DNA of 64,000 bases. Source: Vreelandella massiliensis. GTDB lineage: Bacteria > Pseudomonadota > Gammaproteobacteria > Pseudomonadales > Halomonadaceae. The first letter of the stretch is position 1. Every line of letters begins with the position of its first letter. Shown here in pieces: positions 28,353-38,927 of the stretch. The notes beneath the pieces were generated by a model. The model was given only the letters and a program-made list of their open reading frames with translations. It was not told the origin of the DNA and searched no databases. The DNA is taken from the NCBI RefSeq assembly GCF_900155385.1, contig NZ_LT699745.1, forward strand, positions 73,578 through 137,577, written 5' to 3'. Both the position numbers and the translations under genes were made by a program.

Positions 28353-28814
28353 TTAAGGAAGACGAAATTTATAAACGAATTCATCGCCATCGATATCACC
28401 AGGGCCATCGCCAAGCGCTATTGTAATGGTAAATTCACAATCACTGCCTGTGATTGAACTTGCAACCCAATCGACGTTTCGTAACGGATTTGAGGCGACA
28501 TCATCATTCCACCCATCTTTCCACTTTTGCTCGATGCTTCTGGTCTCAGGTGGAACCACATTTTGAAGATAAGCAGTATCAATAACGGTGCAATCATCAG
28601 CGGGATTTAATTGCGCCAACTCCGCCCACAACCTTTCCTGCGCATCCACAGCAGCAAGGGTAGCCACGGAGCGCTGGTAGCCAGCAGTGGCGCTCTGCAG
28701 TGCCTTCAGTTGCATGGCGGCGACTCCCATTAGGCCCATGGAGAGTATCACCAGGGCGATAAGCGCTTCGATTAAGCTGAATCCCTTCTGACTCTTCGAG
28801 AATCTAATGTTCAT
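28353..28814 (-). CDS. pilV: PilV-like type IV pilus modification protein
   Basis: 153 residues. The leader is cleaved at KSQKG|FSLIEALIALV, followed by GLMGVAAMQLKALQSATAGYQRS, the standard PilV pattern. GAGG 6 bases before the ATG overlaps the stop region of the preceding fimT-like gene, so the genes are likely translationally linked. It is part of the priming complex of minor pilins. Confidence 0.85.
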   Translation of the reverse strand: MNIRFSKSQKGFSLIEALIALVILSMGLMGVAAMQLKALQSATAGYQRSVATLAAVDAQERLWAELAQLNPADDCTVIDTAYLQNVVPPETRSIEQKWKDGWNDDVASNPLRNVDWVASSITGSDCEFTITIALGDGPGDIDGDEFVYKFRLP

Positions 28815-28822
28815 GGCACACC

Positions 28823-29266
28823 TCAGCGGACACTTCCAAGAGAATTTACCACGATGGTATCGTTATCTATGTTCTCGCGGTCGTGTTCAACCGTGATAGT
28901 GCATGTGTTGGAGCAATCAGATCGACCCAGCCTGTCGAAAGTTATATCAATTGGATTAATATCTATATGTAAACTTTCACCTTGCCGGCGACGCAAAAGC
29001 TCATCATCTCCATTATCAATTACTTCATATACTTCATATCCCCAAACTTCATCAGTGCCTTGCTTCAACTGGAAGATCACATCCTCTCGCAGAGTGATTG
29101 CCTTGCTTCGGGCAAAATTCAGCCCGGAAAGAATCTCGTTGGTGTCACTAGCAAGCTGCTGGCGGGCAAGAAAGGTATTAAACGCGGGAACGGCCACCGT
29201 GGCGAGAATTGCCGCGATGGCCAGGGTAATCAGTAGCTCGATTAACGTGAAGCCGCGTTGGTTCAT
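28823..29266 (-). CDS. FimT/FimU-like minor pilin
   Basis: 147 residues with a very short leader (MNQRG|FTLIELL), then LARQQLASDTNEILSGLNFARSKAITLRE, the GspH/FimT signature. It follows the pilE-like gene with a 3-base gap and precedes pilV by 8 bases. It is a second FimT-type protein besides that at 7846-8358. Confidence 0.87.
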   Translation of the reverse strand: MNQRGFTLIELLITLAIAAILATVAVPAFNTFLARQQLASDTNEILSGLNFARSKAITLREDVIFQLKQGTDEVWGYEVYEVIDNGDDELLRRRQGESLHIDINPIDITFDRLGRSDCSNTCTITVEHDRENIDNDTIVVNSLGSVR

Positions 29267-29269
29267 GGG

Positions 29270-29686
29270 TTACCAGCAATCCTCGGGTTCACGATCACCT
29301 TTTGCGTTAAGGGTAATGTCACTGCTGCAGCCATCACTTCTACTGTCATTCTTAAGCTTTGCAGTCACGGTATAACCACCATCATCACCATCGGTTTCAT
29401 GCGTCACGTTGAGGTTATAGTATTCTTCGGGTGATTCATCAGTAACTTCACAGCTGTCATCTGTATAAGAATAAGTACGGGTATAGCAACGTTCCAATTC
29501 AGAAGCAGCTTGTGCAAGACCTGCGTGCGCGTCAGTACGTATCGAGCGCTCCACATAGCGCGTGTAGCTGGGGTAGGCGACGGAGGCGATGATGCCGATG
29601 ATCACGACGACGATCATCAGCTCAATCAGGGTGAAGCCACACTGGCGGCGCGGTTGGCCGCCGGGTAAACAAAAGGATGAGGGCAC
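29270..29686 (-). CDS. pilE: PilE-like type IV pilin
   Basis: 138 residues from a GTG with AGGAG 8 bases upstream. A 17-residue leader ends CG|FTLIELMIVVVIIGIIASVAYPSYTRYVERSIRTDAHAGL-like (type IVa pilin helix), with four Cys downstream. It is the first pilin gene after ispH; in Pseudomonas pilE is last in the corresponding cluster, so the order differs. Confidence 0.87.
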   Translation of the reverse strand: MPSSFCLPGGQPRRQCGFTLIELMIVVVIIGIIASVAYPSYTRYVERSIRTDAHAGLAQAASELERCYTRTYSYTDDSCEVTDESPEEYYNLNVTHETDGDDGGYTVTAKLKNDSRSDGCSSDITLNAKGDREPEDCW

Positions 29687-29750
29687 GGCGGTGCTCCTGT
29701 TATCGGCGTTTCATACGTTTTCAGTATGTCGCAAGCCGATACACTTTGCA

Positions 29751-30773
29751 TCAGCCGCTGGCGATCACACGTTGACGCAGCTCACGTGGCATGGAAAAAG
29801 TGATGGTTTCTTCGCGGCCGGCAAGCTCCGCCGGGGCGGCGGCGCCGAGTGACTGCAACCGCTCGATCACGCCTTTCACCAGCACCTCCGGGGCGCTGGC
29901 ACCGGCGGTGACGCCGATACGCTGCACGTTCTCAAGCCATTTGGCGTCGATCTGCTCGGCGTTGTCGATGAGGTACGCGGGCGTGCCCATGCGCTCGGAA
30001 AGCTCGCGCAGGCGATTGGAGTTAGAGCTATTGGGGCTGCCCACCACCAACACCAGGTCGCTCTCGGCGGCCAGCTCGCGCACCGCATCTTGGCGGTTTT
30101 GCGTGGCGTAGCAGATATCGTCCTTGCGCGGGCCTTGAATCTCGGGGAATTTCTCCCGCAGCGCGTCGATGACCTTGGCGGTGTCGTCCATTGAAAGCGT
30201 GGTTTGCGTCACAAACGCCAGCTGGCTCGGGTCTTGCACCTCTAGGCTCGCGGCATCCTGCTCATCCTCGACCAGATAGATATGCCCCCCATGCGAGATG
30301 TCGTAGCGCCCCATGGTGCCCTCTACTTCGGGATGGCCTTCGTGACCGATCAGGATGCACTCCTGGCCCCTTTTGGCGTAGCGCAAGACTTCCATGTGGA
30401 CCTTGGTGACCAGCGGGCAGGTGGCGTCGAAAACTTTCAGCCCGCGCCGCTCGGCATCCTGCTGCACCGCGCGGGATACGCCGTGGGCGGAGAAGATCAC
30501 GATGACATCGTCCGGCACCTCATGGAGCTCTTCGACAAATACCGCGCCGCGCTCGCGTAGTGTCTCCACCACGAAGCGGTTGTGGACCACTTCGTGACGC
30601 ACGTAGATCGGCGGGCCAAACACGTCAAGCGCGCGGTTGACGATATCGATCGCGCGGTCGACGCCGGCGCAAAAGCCGCGCGGGTTGGCCAGCTTGATCT
30701 GTACGGGTTGGGTGCTTGCCGCTGCGGGAAGCGTCTCGGAAACTGTCTCAGCAGCCATGTTCTCAGAAACCAT
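29751..30773 (-). CDS. ispH: 4-hydroxy-3-methylbut-2-enyl diphosphate reductase
   Basis: About 340 residues. The three iron-sulfur cysteines are in [22 protein letters not shown] and [20 protein letters not shown] [11 protein letters not shown]. It makes IPP and DMAPP in the MEP pathway. The first 25 residues are unconserved. I chose the ATG at 30773; a GTG lies two codons upstream. It belongs to the ileS-lspA-fkpB-ispH operon. Confidence 0.96.
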   Translation of the reverse strand: MVSENMAAETVSETLPAAASTQPVQIKLANPRGFCAGVDRAIDIVNRALDVFGPPIYVRHEVVHNRFVVETLRERGAVFVEELHEVPDDVIVIFSAHGVSRAVQQDAERRGLKVFDATCPLVTKVHMEVLRYAKRGQECILIGHEGHPEVEGTMGRYDISHGGHIYLVEDEQDAASLEVQDPSQLAFVTQTTLSMDDTAKVIDALREKFPEIQGPRKDDICYATQNRQDAVRELAAESDLVLVVGSPNSSNSNRLRELSERMGTPAYLIDNAEQIDAKWLENVQRIGVTAGASAPEVLVKGVIERLQSLGAAAPAELAGREETITFSMPRELRQRVIASG

Positions 30774-30827
30774 GTTCACGCCTTGATGCGGGGCATCGCT
30801 GGAAAGTGGAGCGACAAAGGGGCGCCG

Positions 30828-31274
30828 TTAGTGGGTCGTCGCGGGCTTAACGTCCAGGACCTCGACCTCAAAGGTCAGGGTACGCCCTGCCAGCGGGTGA
30901 TTAAAGTCCACCTCGACCCGATCACCGTCGATACGTTTGACCACGCCTGGCAATTCCGTTCCTGCTTTGTCGGCAAACGAGAGCACCATCCCGACTTCCG
31001 GCGTTTCGTCGCCAAAGTCGTCGCGCTTCAACGTCTGAATATTTTGCGGGTTATGCTGGCCAAAGGCGTGCTCCGGCGTGATGGTAAAGGTGTCGCTCTG
31101 GCCGGGGCTCATGCCCTTGATCGGGTTCTCGAACCCAGGAGGCAAGTTGCCATCGCCGAACTGAAACGTCGCCGGGGCTTTCTCCTTGGTGGAGTCCACC
31201 ACGGTGCCATCTTCTAATTTCAGGGTGAAGTGCAGGGTAATCTCCATGCCTTCGTCAATCTGGTAGTCGTTCAT
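30828..31274 (-). CDS. fkpB: FKBP-type peptidyl-prolyl isomerase (SlpA/FkpB)
   Basis: 148 residues with the SlyD/SlpA arrangement: LEDGTVVDST, FQFGDGNLPPGFE, an inserted-flap region and HPLAGRTLTFEVEVL. It is a cytoplasmic prolyl isomerase/chaperone. Its place between lspA and ispH is conserved in gammaproteobacteria, here interrupted by the Rpn-type gene. Confidence 0.94.
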   Translation of the reverse strand: MNDYQIDEGMEITLHFTLKLEDGTVVDSTKEKAPATFQFGDGNLPPGFENPIKGMSPGQSDTFTITPEHAFGQHNPQNIQTLKRDDFGDETPEVGMVLSFADKAGTELPGVVKRIDGDRVEVDFNHPLAGRTLTFEVEVLDVKPATTH

Positions 31275-31295
31275 GGGGACTCTATATCGATGGTA

Positions 31296-32237
31296 TCAGG
31301 TGAATACGTCTTCAGGGGTTTCAGCGGCCAACACCCGGTCAAGCCATTGCTCGAGCTGTTGTGTATTGGCAGCGGCTAGACGCTGATCCGCCCATGCCGG
31401 CAATTCGCCAAATTTCATTGTCAGTAGCTTACGCAAGAGTTTACGCGAACCCTGCTCCATGCCCCGCTCCATGCCGCGTTCCATGCCGCGTTCCTCAGCG
31501 ATGCGTTCAAATGATGTGACATAAGCCATATTTTGCTCCTCTTCAAGGCGCGCCACCTCGGTTTCAAGCTGGCGCTCCAGTTCGGGCGGTAGCGCTAGCA
31601 TCCAGTCGACCAGCCGCAGAAGCTCCAAGACGTCCTGACGCGGATAGCCGGTCAGCAGCAGGTATTTAATCAGCTCAAACTTTGACAGTAGCCGCGCCTG
31701 CTGGTTTCGCCGTGTTTGGTGCGCCTCACGCTGCGCCTGCGCAATGACCGCAAAGGGGTTACGGCTCGCCAATAGCGTACTGCGTGCGGGTAACGCCGTT
31801 AGCGTGATCACAGGAAAATCAAAACACAGCTGGGTCCCCCACAGCGTTTGGGTATAACGCCCTAGAGCGGTATGCGCGCCTGGTTCGGTCAATACGGCCA
31901 CACTTGCAATGCGACGCTTCGGGTACTTATCTTGTAACCGGTAGTAGTAGCGGTACATACGGAAATTGAAGTGTTTATCCGCTCTGCCCTGCACTTCCAC
32001 ATGGACCAACACCCAAGTTTCACTGCCGTCGCGCAGAAATACCTTAACCAGCTTATCGGCATGGCGCCGCCTTGCCTCGCTATCGCGCACCACCTGCTGA
32101 AGTTCTTTATCCAGGAACTCATGCGGGCGTGACCAATCGATATCAGCGTACATCGCCGGCAACAACAGCTCGACAAATTGCGGAAAGTAAAATGCCAGTG
32201 CCTCTTTCCACGGCGAGTCAAAATCGGCCTTATCCAT
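31296..32237 (-). CDS. Rpn/PD-(D/E)XK nuclease family protein with DUF4351-like tail
   Basis: 313 residues from the ATG at 32237. The N-terminal two-thirds matches the Rpn/transposase-like nuclease family: YADIDW...FLDKELQQV, and a PD-(D/E)XK-like core with HVEVQGRADKHFNFRMYRYYYRL (E-x-Q catalytic pattern). The C-terminus has an imperfect GMERGMERGMEQG repeat followed by a DUF4351-like helical segment (LLRKLLTMKFGELP). The start ATG overlaps the lspA stop (ATGGATAA), so it is coupled to the housekeeping operon. Rpn proteins are linked with DNA cleavage and recombination; the role here is unknown. Confidence 0.83.
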   Translation of the reverse strand: MDKADFDSPWKEALAFYFPQFVELLLPAMYADIDWSRPHEFLDKELQQVVRDSEARRRHADKLVKVFLRDGSETWVLVHVEVQGRADKHFNFRMYRYYYRLQDKYPKRRIASVAVLTEPGAHTALGRYTQTLWGTQLCFDFPVITLTALPARSTLLASRNPFAVIAQAQREAHQTRRNQQARLLSKFELIKYLLLTGYPRQDVLELLRLVDWMLALPPELERQLETEVARLEEEQNMAYVTSFERIAEERGMERGMERGMEQGSRKLLRKLLTMKFGELPAWADQRLAAANTQQLEQWLDRVLAAETPEDVFT

Positions 32238-32769
32238 CGCCTTTCCTGCGCCGGCGCTCACCGAAGATCGACTCCCAAATCAGCCCGGCGGCGCCCAGGG
32301 TAATGCCGATATCAGCGATGTTGAACGCCGGGTAGTACCACCCAGCCACGTGGAAGGAGAGAAAATCCACCACGTAGCCGTGTACCAGGCGGTCGTACAG
32401 GTTGCCCAACGCCCCGCCGATGATCAGCGGTAGCGAGATCGCGAGCAGCTTCTCATCCGCTTTCAGGCGGGAGAGCCAAACCGTCAACGCGATGCTTGCG
32501 CCGATCGCCACCAGCGCGAAGAACCAGCGCTGCCAGCCGGGGTGGCCGGCGAGAAAGCTGAACGCCGCGCCGGTGTTGTGCAAAAGCGTCAGGTTAAAAA
32601 ACGGCAGCACCTCCACCGGCTCGGCGTAGTTTAGCCACGCGCTGGCGGCGTATTTGGTCGCCAGATCCAGCACGATCACCGCCAGCGCCAGCCATAGCCA
32701 GCGCAGCGGCCGGTGCATAGGCGGCGCGGTCTGCGTGTCGGACGCCGCCTTAGCCGACGTGTTAGGCAT
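32230..32769 (-). CDS. lspA: Lipoprotein signal peptidase (signal peptidase II)
   Basis: 179 residues, four membrane helices. The catalytic aspartates are in [15 protein letters not shown] and FNIADIGI. It cleaves prolipoprotein signal peptides at the inner membrane. The chosen ATG at 32769 overlaps the ileS stop (ATGCCTAA). The first 17 residues are an unconserved extension before the first helix. Confidence 0.95.
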   Translation of the reverse strand: MPNTSAKAASDTQTAPPMHRPLRWLWLALAVIVLDLATKYAASAWLNYAEPVEVLPFFNLTLLHNTGAAFSFLAGHPGWQRWFFALVAIGASIALTVWLSRLKADEKLLAISLPLIIGGALGNLYDRLVHGYVVDFLSFHVAGWYYPAFNIADIGITLGAAGLIWESIFGERRRRKGDG

Positions 32770-35593
32770 AGTGACGCGTCTCGCCGGGGCCATCCGGCAG
32801 ATTGGTGATGCAGCGCCCGCACAGGTCGGGGTGCCCTTCGTGGCTGCCCACGTCTTCGCGGTGGTGCCAGCAGCGCTCGCACTTGGTGTGCTCGCTCGCC
32901 GCCACGGCGACTTTCAGGCCGTCAAGCTCGGTGGCGTCGGCGTCTTGGGCGTCACTCAGCGGCTTGAGCGTGACCTCGCTGGTGAGCATCACAAAGCGCA
33001 GCTCGTCGCCGAGCTTGGAAAGCGTGGCATTGAGCGCATCATCCACAAAGAGCGTCACTTCGGCGGCGAGGCTGCCTTTGATGACCTTGGCGTTGCGCGC
33101 CTCTTCCAGGCGTTTATTGACCGCATTTTTGACCTCTAGCACCTGCTCCCAGAAGGCTCGGCCCATCTCAGCGCCCTCGTCCAGGGTGTCAAGGCCGGTG
33201 TAGTACTCCTCCAGCAGCACGCTGTCACCCCGGGTGCCCGGAATGTGCTCAAAGATCTCTTCCGCGGTGAAGGAGAGAATCGGCGCCACCCAGCGGCTAA
33301 GGGCTTCCACCACATGGTAGAGCGCGGTTTGCGCGCTGCGCCGGGCGAGCGAGTCGGCTTGTGTGGTGTACTGGCGATCCTTGATCACATCCAGGTAGAA
33401 GCCACCCAGTTCGCGGGCGCAGAAGCCGTGAACCTGCTGGTAAACATCGAGGAAGCGGTACTCCTCATACGCGGTGTCGATGCGGCCTTGCAGCTGCGCG
33501 GCGCGGTCGACTACCCACTGATCCAGCGCCAGCATGTCGCCAAACGCAACCTGATCGCGGGCCGGGTCGAAGCCGTTCAGGTTGGAGAGCAGAAAGCGCG
33601 CGGTGTTGCGAATACGGCGGTAAACGTCAGCGGTGCGCTTTAGGATTTCATCCGACACCGCCATCTCACCGGAGTAATCGGTGGAGGCGACCCACAGGCG
33701 CAGAATGTCGGCGCCGAGCTTATCCATCACCTCTTGCGGCGCGACCACGTTGCCCATGGACTTGGACATTTTGCGGCCCTGGGCATCGACGGTGAAACCG
33801 TGGGTCAACAGCTGGCGATACGGCGGGTGGCCGTCGATGGCGCAGCCGGTCAACAGCGACGAGTGGAACCAGCCGCGGTGCTGGTCGGAGCCCTCCAGGT
33901 ACAGATCCGCTCGCGGGCCGCTTTCATGGCCATGGGGGTGCGAGCCACGCAGCACATGGCGATGGGTGGTGCCGGAATCGAACCACACGTCCAGCGTGTC
34001 GGTGACCTTGTCATACTCGGCCGCTTCCGCGCCCAAAAGCTCGGCAGGGTCGAGGCGGAACCAGGCATCGATACCGCCCAACTCCACGCGCTTGGCGGCC
34101 TCTTCCATCAATTCGACGGTGCGCGGGTGCAGCTCGCCGCTGGTTTTGTGCAAAAAGAACGGAATCGGCACGCCCCAGTTGCGCTGGCGCGAGATACACC
34201 AATCCGGGCGATTGGCGATCATCGCGTGCAGCCGCGCCTGCCCCCAAGCCGGGGTAAACTGCGTCGCTTCGATGCCCTCAAGGGCGCGCTCGCGCAATGT
34301 CTTGCCGTCTTTACCGGCCACGTCCATGCCCACGAACCACTGCGCGGTGGCGCGGTAGATCACCGGCGTCTTGTGGCGCCAGCAGTGCATGTAGCTGTGC
34401 TCGTAGCGCTTGTGGTTCATCAGCGCGCCGACTTCACGCAACTTCTCGACGATCTGCGGGTTGGCCTTCCAGATCATCTGGCCGCCGAAGAAGGGCAGAT
34501 CATCGGCATAAACGCCGTTGCCTTGCACGGGGTTGAGCATGTCGTCGAAGCTCATGCCGTATTCGCGGCAGGTGTTGAAGTCGTCCACGCCATAGGAGGG
34601 CGATGAGTGGACGATACCGGTGCTGCCCACTTCCGACTCGACGTAATCCGCCAGGTAAACCGGCGAGAGGCGATCGTAGAACGGATGGCGGAAATTGATC
34701 TGGTCGAGCTTCTCGCCCTTGGTGGTGGCGATCACCTCGCCTTGCAGCGCGAAGCGCTCTAAGCAGCTCTCGACCAGCTCCTCGGCCAGCACCAAAAGCC
34801 GCTCGCCGATGTCGACCAGGGCGTAGGTGAACTCCGGGTGGACGTTAAGCGCCTGGTTGGCCGGGATGGTCCAGGGCGTGGTGGTCCAGATCACGATGGC
34901 GGTGGGCTTGGAAAGCGTGGAGAGGCCAAAGGCAGCGGCAAGTTTATCGGCGTCTTCCACCGGGAAAGCAACGTCGATGGCGTCCGAGGTTTTATCGGCG
35001 TACTCCACTTCGGCCTCGGCGAGCGCCGAGCCGCAGTCAAAGCACCAGTTGACCGGCTTCAAGCCCTTAAAAACGTAGCCCGCGTCAACCATATCGGCCA
35101 GCGCGCGCATCTCGCCCGCCTCGTTGGCGTAATCCATCGAGCGGTAGGGCTTGTCCCAGTCGCCGATAACGCCCAGACGCACAAAGTCGACCAGCTGGGT
35201 TTCGATCTGCGCGCCAGCGTACTCGCGGCACAGGCCGCGCGCTTTTTCAGGCGCCAGGTGCTTGCCGTGGGTGGTCTCCACCTTGTGTTCGATCGGCAGG
35301 CCGTGGCAGTCCCAGCCCGGCACGTAGGGGGCATCAAAGCCCGCCAGGTTCTTCGACTTGACGATGATGTCTTTTAAAATCTTGTTGACGGCGTGACCGA
35401 TATGAATGCTGCCGTTGGCGTAGGGAGGGCCATCGTGGAGCACGAACAGAGGCTTACCCGCGCGGGTTTCGCGCAGGCGCTCGTACAGGTTCATGTCTTG
35501 CCACTGGGACACCCGGCCCGGCTCCTGCTTGGGCAGCATGCCGCGCATGGGGAAGTCGGTTTCAGGCAAGTTTAGCGTGTGCTTATAATCCAT
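32762..35593 (-). CDS. ileS: Isoleucyl-tRNA synthetase
   Basis: 943 residues. HIGH-type motif in [19 protein letters not shown] in [10 protein letters not shown], an editing domain between them and a C-terminal zinc site ([11 protein letters not shown]...CGRC). The ATG at 35593 ([10 protein letters not shown]) is the family start; the frame remains open upstream into the intergenic gap with ribF, whose stop is 8 bases away. Confidence 0.97.
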   Translation of the reverse strand: MDYKHTLNLPETDFPMRGMLPKQEPGRVSQWQDMNLYERLRETRAGKPLFVLHDGPPYANGSIHIGHAVNKILKDIIVKSKNLAGFDAPYVPGWDCHGLPIEHKVETTHGKHLAPEKARGLCREYAGAQIETQLVDFVRLGVIGDWDKPYRSMDYANEAGEMRALADMVDAGYVFKGLKPVNWCFDCGSALAEAEVEYADKTSDAIDVAFPVEDADKLAAAFGLSTLSKPTAIVIWTTTPWTIPANQALNVHPEFTYALVDIGERLLVLAEELVESCLERFALQGEVIATTKGEKLDQINFRHPFYDRLSPVYLADYVESEVGSTGIVHSSPSYGVDDFNTCREYGMSFDDMLNPVQGNGVYADDLPFFGGQMIWKANPQIVEKLREVGALMNHKRYEHSYMHCWRHKTPVIYRATAQWFVGMDVAGKDGKTLRERALEGIEATQFTPAWGQARLHAMIANRPDWCISRQRNWGVPIPFFLHKTSGELHPRTVELMEEAAKRVELGGIDAWFRLDPAELLGAEAAEYDKVTDTLDVWFDSGTTHRHVLRGSHPHGHESGPRADLYLEGSDQHRGWFHSSLLTGCAIDGHPPYRQLLTHGFTVDAQGRKMSKSMGNVVAPQEVMDKLGADILRLWVASTDYSGEMAVSDEILKRTADVYRRIRNTARFLLSNLNGFDPARDQVAFGDMLALDQWVVDRAAQLQGRIDTAYEEYRFLDVYQQVHGFCARELGGFYLDVIKDRQYTTQADSLARRSAQTALYHVVEALSRWVAPILSFTAEEIFEHIPGTRGDSVLLEEYYTGLDTLDEGAEMGRAFWEQVLEVKNAVNKRLEEARNAKVIKGSLAAEVTLFVDDALNATLSKLGDELRFVMLTSEVTLKPLSDAQDADATELDGLKVAVAASEHTKCERCWHHREDVGSHEGHPDLCGRCITNLPDGPGETRHYA

Positions 35594-35600
35594 AGTCCGG

Positions 35601-36665
35601 TCAGCCGTCGTTAGCGTCGGCGGGCTTGCCCGACGACGTGGAGTCAAAAGAGTTAGCGTCAAAAGCAGTGGTGCTAGAAATAGCGGCCTTGCGCCCAAGC
35701 GGGGCCGAGGCCAGCGGCAGCGCGTTGTCTGCCACGTTAAACCCTTCCAGATAGCGACGCGCGCGGGCCTGGTCGCGCTTGATCTGCGCTTTTAGCGCGT
35801 CAAAATCGTCAAATTTCATCTCCCCGCGCAGCCGCGCGCAGGGGTAGACAGTGCAGCGCTTAGCGTAAAGGTCGCCGTCAAAGTCGAATAAATGCACTTC
35901 CAGGGTGGGGCGATCCGCCCCGACCGTGGGGCGAAAGCCCACGTTGGCCACACCGGGGTGGCGTGACCCGTCGTCAAGCTCGGCGACCACGGCAAACACC
36001 CCGCGTAGCGTCAGCGGCTGGGGCAAAAGCGGCAGGTTGGCGGTGGGCACGCCAATAGTGCGCCCAAGCTGCTGGTCGCGCACTACCCGCCCACTGAGCG
36101 AATAGGCGCGCCCCAGAAGCTCTGCCGCCGCGCGAAAGTTGCCGCTTGCCAGCATCGTGCGTACTCGGGTGCTGGAGACGCGCTCGCCATCCACGGTAAA
36201 GGTGCGGGTATGCTCAACGCCAAAGCCGCGCTCGCGCCCTACCGCTTCCAGAAGGGTGAAATCTCCCCGGCGATCGCAGCCAAAGCGGAAGTCATCGCCT
36301 ACTACCAGGTGCTTCACGTCCAAGCCGTCGATTAACACTTGCTCGACAAATTCGCGACCGGTGAGGCTTCGCAACGCCTCGTTAAACGGCAGACACAGCA
36401 CGCGCTCTGCGCCGTGCGCCATTAGCAGGCGCACTTTCTCGCGCAGGCGGGTTAGGCGCGGCGGCGCCTGCTCGCCGGCGAAGAATTCGCGCGGCTGCGG
36501 CTCGAACACGACCACCACCAGCGGCACCTTAAGGCGTGACGCGTGCTCGCGGCACTGCTGCAGAATCGCCTGATGGCCGCGATGCACCCCATCGAAATTA
36601 CCGATAGTGGCCACGCAGCCGCGATCCGCCGGCGTTAAGTTGTGCAGTCCTCGAATGACGCGCAT
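35601..36665 (-). CDS. ribF: Bifunctional riboflavin kinase/FAD synthetase
   Basis: 354 residues. The N-terminal FAD synthetase has [11 protein letters not shown], and the C-terminal riboflavin kinase has [12 protein letters not shown]. It makes FMN and FAD. The last 45 or so residues (Ser/Ala-rich, ending GKPADANDG) extend beyond the usual kinase end and look like an unstructured tail reaching to 8 bases before ileS. Confidence 0.95.
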   Translation of the reverse strand: MRVIRGLHNLTPADRGCVATIGNFDGVHRGHQAILQQCREHASRLKVPLVVVVFEPQPREFFAGEQAPPRLTRLREKVRLLMAHGAERVLCLPFNEALRSLTGREFVEQVLIDGLDVKHLVVGDDFRFGCDRRGDFTLLEAVGRERGFGVEHTRTFTVDGERVSSTRVRTMLASGNFRAAAELLGRAYSLSGRVVRDQQLGRTIGVPTANLPLLPQPLTLRGVFAVVAELDDGSRHPGVANVGFRPTVGADRPTLEVHLFDFDGDLYAKRCTVYPCARLRGEMKFDDFDALKAQIKRDQARARRYLEGFNVADNALPLASAPLGRKAAISSTTAFDANSFDSTSSGKPADANDG

Positions 36666-36735
36666 GGCACCTCAGCTGTTAAAAGCCTTGACGAAAATTC
36701 GCCATTATAACCAACCCACTGGCGGCAATGTATGC

Positions 36736-38313
36736 CTAGCCGTGCATTTTCAGATGGCGCAGGCGCAGGCCAAACGCCGCCAGCCAGGCGAAGTACGCAC
36801 CCGCCCCCAGCACCACCAGGGCCGCCACCCAGCTCACGCGCTGCCACAGCCCGAAGTCGAGCCACGCCTGCCAGTCCGGCGCGAGCAGGTAGAGCCCTCC
36901 ACTCATCACCGCACTGCCGCCCATCAGCTGCCAGGCAAAGCGCCACCAGCCGGGCTGGAAGATCAAGACGCCCTGCTTACGCAGCAGATATCCTAAAAGC
37001 CCCGCGTTCATAAACGCCGACAGCGCCGTCGCCAAGGCTAACCCCGCGTGGGCCAGCGGCCAAATCAGCAGCAGATTAAACCCCATATTGGCGACCATGG
37101 CGATAATGCCCACTTTCACTGGGGTCACGGTATCTTGGCGGGCAAAAAACCCCGGTGCCAGCACTTTGATGAGCATAAACGCCAAGAGGCCAAAGGCGTA
37201 AGCCCGCAGGCTCATGGCGGCCATCTGAATATCGTGGCCGGTCATCGCGCCGTAATGAAACAGCGTGATCAAAAGCGGCTCAGCGAGCACCGCCAGCGCC
37301 AGCGCCGCGGGCAGCCCGAGCAGCAGCACCATACGGATCGCCCAGTCGAGCATGGCGGCAAAGTGCGCGCTCGACTGCTCGGCGTGGCGCTTGGAGAGTG
37401 CGGGCAGAATCACCGTGCCGATCGCCACGCCAAACACGCCGAGCGGCAGCTCCACCAGGCGGTCGGAGTAGTAGAGCCAAGAGACGCTGCCCGCCGCCAG
37501 CAGCGAGGCCAAAACGGTATCAAGCAGCAGGTTGATCTGCGAGACCGAGACGCCAAACAGCGCCGGTGCCATGAGTTTGAGGATACGTTTAACGCCCGCG
37601 TGGGCGAACTGTGGCCACGGCGTGGGCAAAAGCCCCAGGCGCAGCAAAAACGGCACCTGAAACGCTAGCTGCGCGACCCCGGCAATCAACACCCCCCACG
37701 CCAGCGCCATCGCGGGTTGGTCGAACAGCGGCATCAGCAACAGCGCCGCGCCGATCAGCGACAGGTTCAGCAGCACCGGCGTGAAGGCGGGGACGGCGAA
37801 ACGGTTCCAGGTATTGAGCACGCTGCCCGAAAAGGCGGTCAACGAAATGAGCAGCAGGTACGGAAACGTAAGCCGCAGCATATCGGCGGTGAGCGCCAAC
37901 TTCTCCGGGTCGCGGCCAAACCCGGGGGCAAACACCCACACCAGCCACGGCGCACCAAGCATCGCCAGCGCCGTGATCAGCGCCAGCACCGCCGTCAAGC
38001 TACCCGCCGTGGCGTTTAAAAGCTCGCGAATCTCTTGGCGTGTGCGACTTGTCGAGTACTCCGAGAGCACCGGCACGAAGGCCTGGTTAAACGCGCCTTC
38101 GGCGAACAGCCGGCGCAGAAAGTTGGGGATTTTGAAGGCAACAAAAAAGGCATCCGCGCCGTTGCCCGCACCCAACAGCGCGGCAATGACCACGTCGCGT
38201 GCCAGCCCCATCACCCGCGAGATCATGGTCATGGCACTGACGATCACCCCAGAGCCCATTAGGCCACGGCGCGCGGGAGTGATGTTGGGATTTGCCGGTG
38301 TTTGTTCGCTCAT
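36736..38313 (-). CDS. murJ: Lipid II flippase MurJ
   Basis: About 525 residues, 14 predicted membrane helices, MATE/MviN fold with the conserved VSAMTMISRVMGLARDVV and GAGNGADAFFVAFKIPNFLRRLFAEGAFNQAF-type N-terminal region. It flips lipid II for peptidoglycan synthesis. The start is uncertain: the ATG at 38313 follows the rpsT terminator directly and has no ribosome site; an internal ATG at 38259 fits the usual family N-terminus but also lacks one. Confidence 0.93.
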   Translation of the reverse strand: MSEQTPANPNITPARRGLMGSGVIVSAMTMISRVMGLARDVVIAALLGAGNGADAFFVAFKIPNFLRRLFAEGAFNQAFVPVLSEYSTSRTRQEIRELLNATAGSLTAVLALITALAMLGAPWLVWVFAPGFGRDPEKLALTADMLRLTFPYLLLISLTAFSGSVLNTWNRFAVPAFTPVLLNLSLIGAALLLMPLFDQPAMALAWGVLIAGVAQLAFQVPFLLRLGLLPTPWPQFAHAGVKRILKLMAPALFGVSVSQINLLLDTVLASLLAAGSVSWLYYSDRLVELPLGVFGVAIGTVILPALSKRHAEQSSAHFAAMLDWAIRMVLLLGLPAALALAVLAEPLLITLFHYGAMTGHDIQMAAMSLRAYAFGLLAFMLIKVLAPGFFARQDTVTPVKVGIIAMVANMGFNLLLIWPLAHAGLALATALSAFMNAGLLGYLLRKQGVLIFQPGWWRFAWQLMGGSAVMSGGLYLLAPDWQAWLDFGLWQRVSWVAALVVLGAGAYFAWLAAFGLRLRHLKMHG

Positions 38314-38319
38314 AGGCAC

Positions 38320-38346
38320 AAAAAAACCGGCCGCAGCCGGTTTTTT
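38320..38346 (-). terminator. Rho-independent terminator between rpsT and murJ
   Basis: On the minus strand the stem aaccggc-tgcg-gccggtt is followed by a run of seven T. It lies 16 bases after the rpsT stop, and its T-run ends only 6 bases before the annotated murJ start. Confidence 0.88.
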
Positions 38347-38361
38347 AGGGCGCCTGCCGGC

Positions 38362-38628
38362 TTACGCCGCCAGTGCCTTAATGCGCTTGTTCAAGCGGCT
38401 TTTCAGACGCGCGGCTTTCTTTTTAGAAAGCACGTCTTTGTCCGCAATGCGGTCGATGACCGGCTGCGCTGCCTTGAACTCTTCCATCGCTTTCGCGTGG
38501 TCGCCGGTGCCGATGGCCTTAATCACACGCTTGATGTAGGTGCGGACCATGCTGCGCTGGCTGGATTTCAGGACGCGACGCTTCTCGGCCTGGCGGGCGC
38601 GCTTGCGAGCTTGCTTGCTGTTCGCCAC
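38362..38628 (-). CDS. rpsT: Ribosomal protein S20
   Basis: 88 residues, very basic, starting ANSKQARKRARQ after a GTG start, with AAGGAGA at ideal spacing. It binds 16S rRNA in the small subunit. S20 often starts with a non-ATG codon linked to autoregulation (E. coli uses UUG), so the GTG is consistent. Confidence 0.97.
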   Translation of the reverse strand: MANSKQARKRARQAEKRRVLKSSQRSMVRTYIKRVIKAIGTGDHAKAMEEFKAAQPVIDRIADKDVLSKKKAARLKSRLNKRIKALAA

Positions 38629-38927
38629 AGGATATCTCCTTGGAGAAAAAAGGTTGCCTATTGGGGCAACGGATTAACTAGTTGTCGCCGCCTGGGTCGT
38701 GACCTCAGTGCGACGCTTCCTTAACGTTGTTCAAACCGACGTTGGTTAATACCGGTTTGATTTGGCAGGCTTTTTACCTAGCCAAAATGTGCGACTGGCA
38801 GCCTATTTCGCTGCCCGTCCACGGGTCTTGTCTGAGAGGATGGCGTAGTCTATCACGCAGCCTACCCCCTGGCTAGCGCTTAACGCCCAGGTGTCGAGGA
38901 CTCCCACAGCACTTCTTGGAGCGAAAA

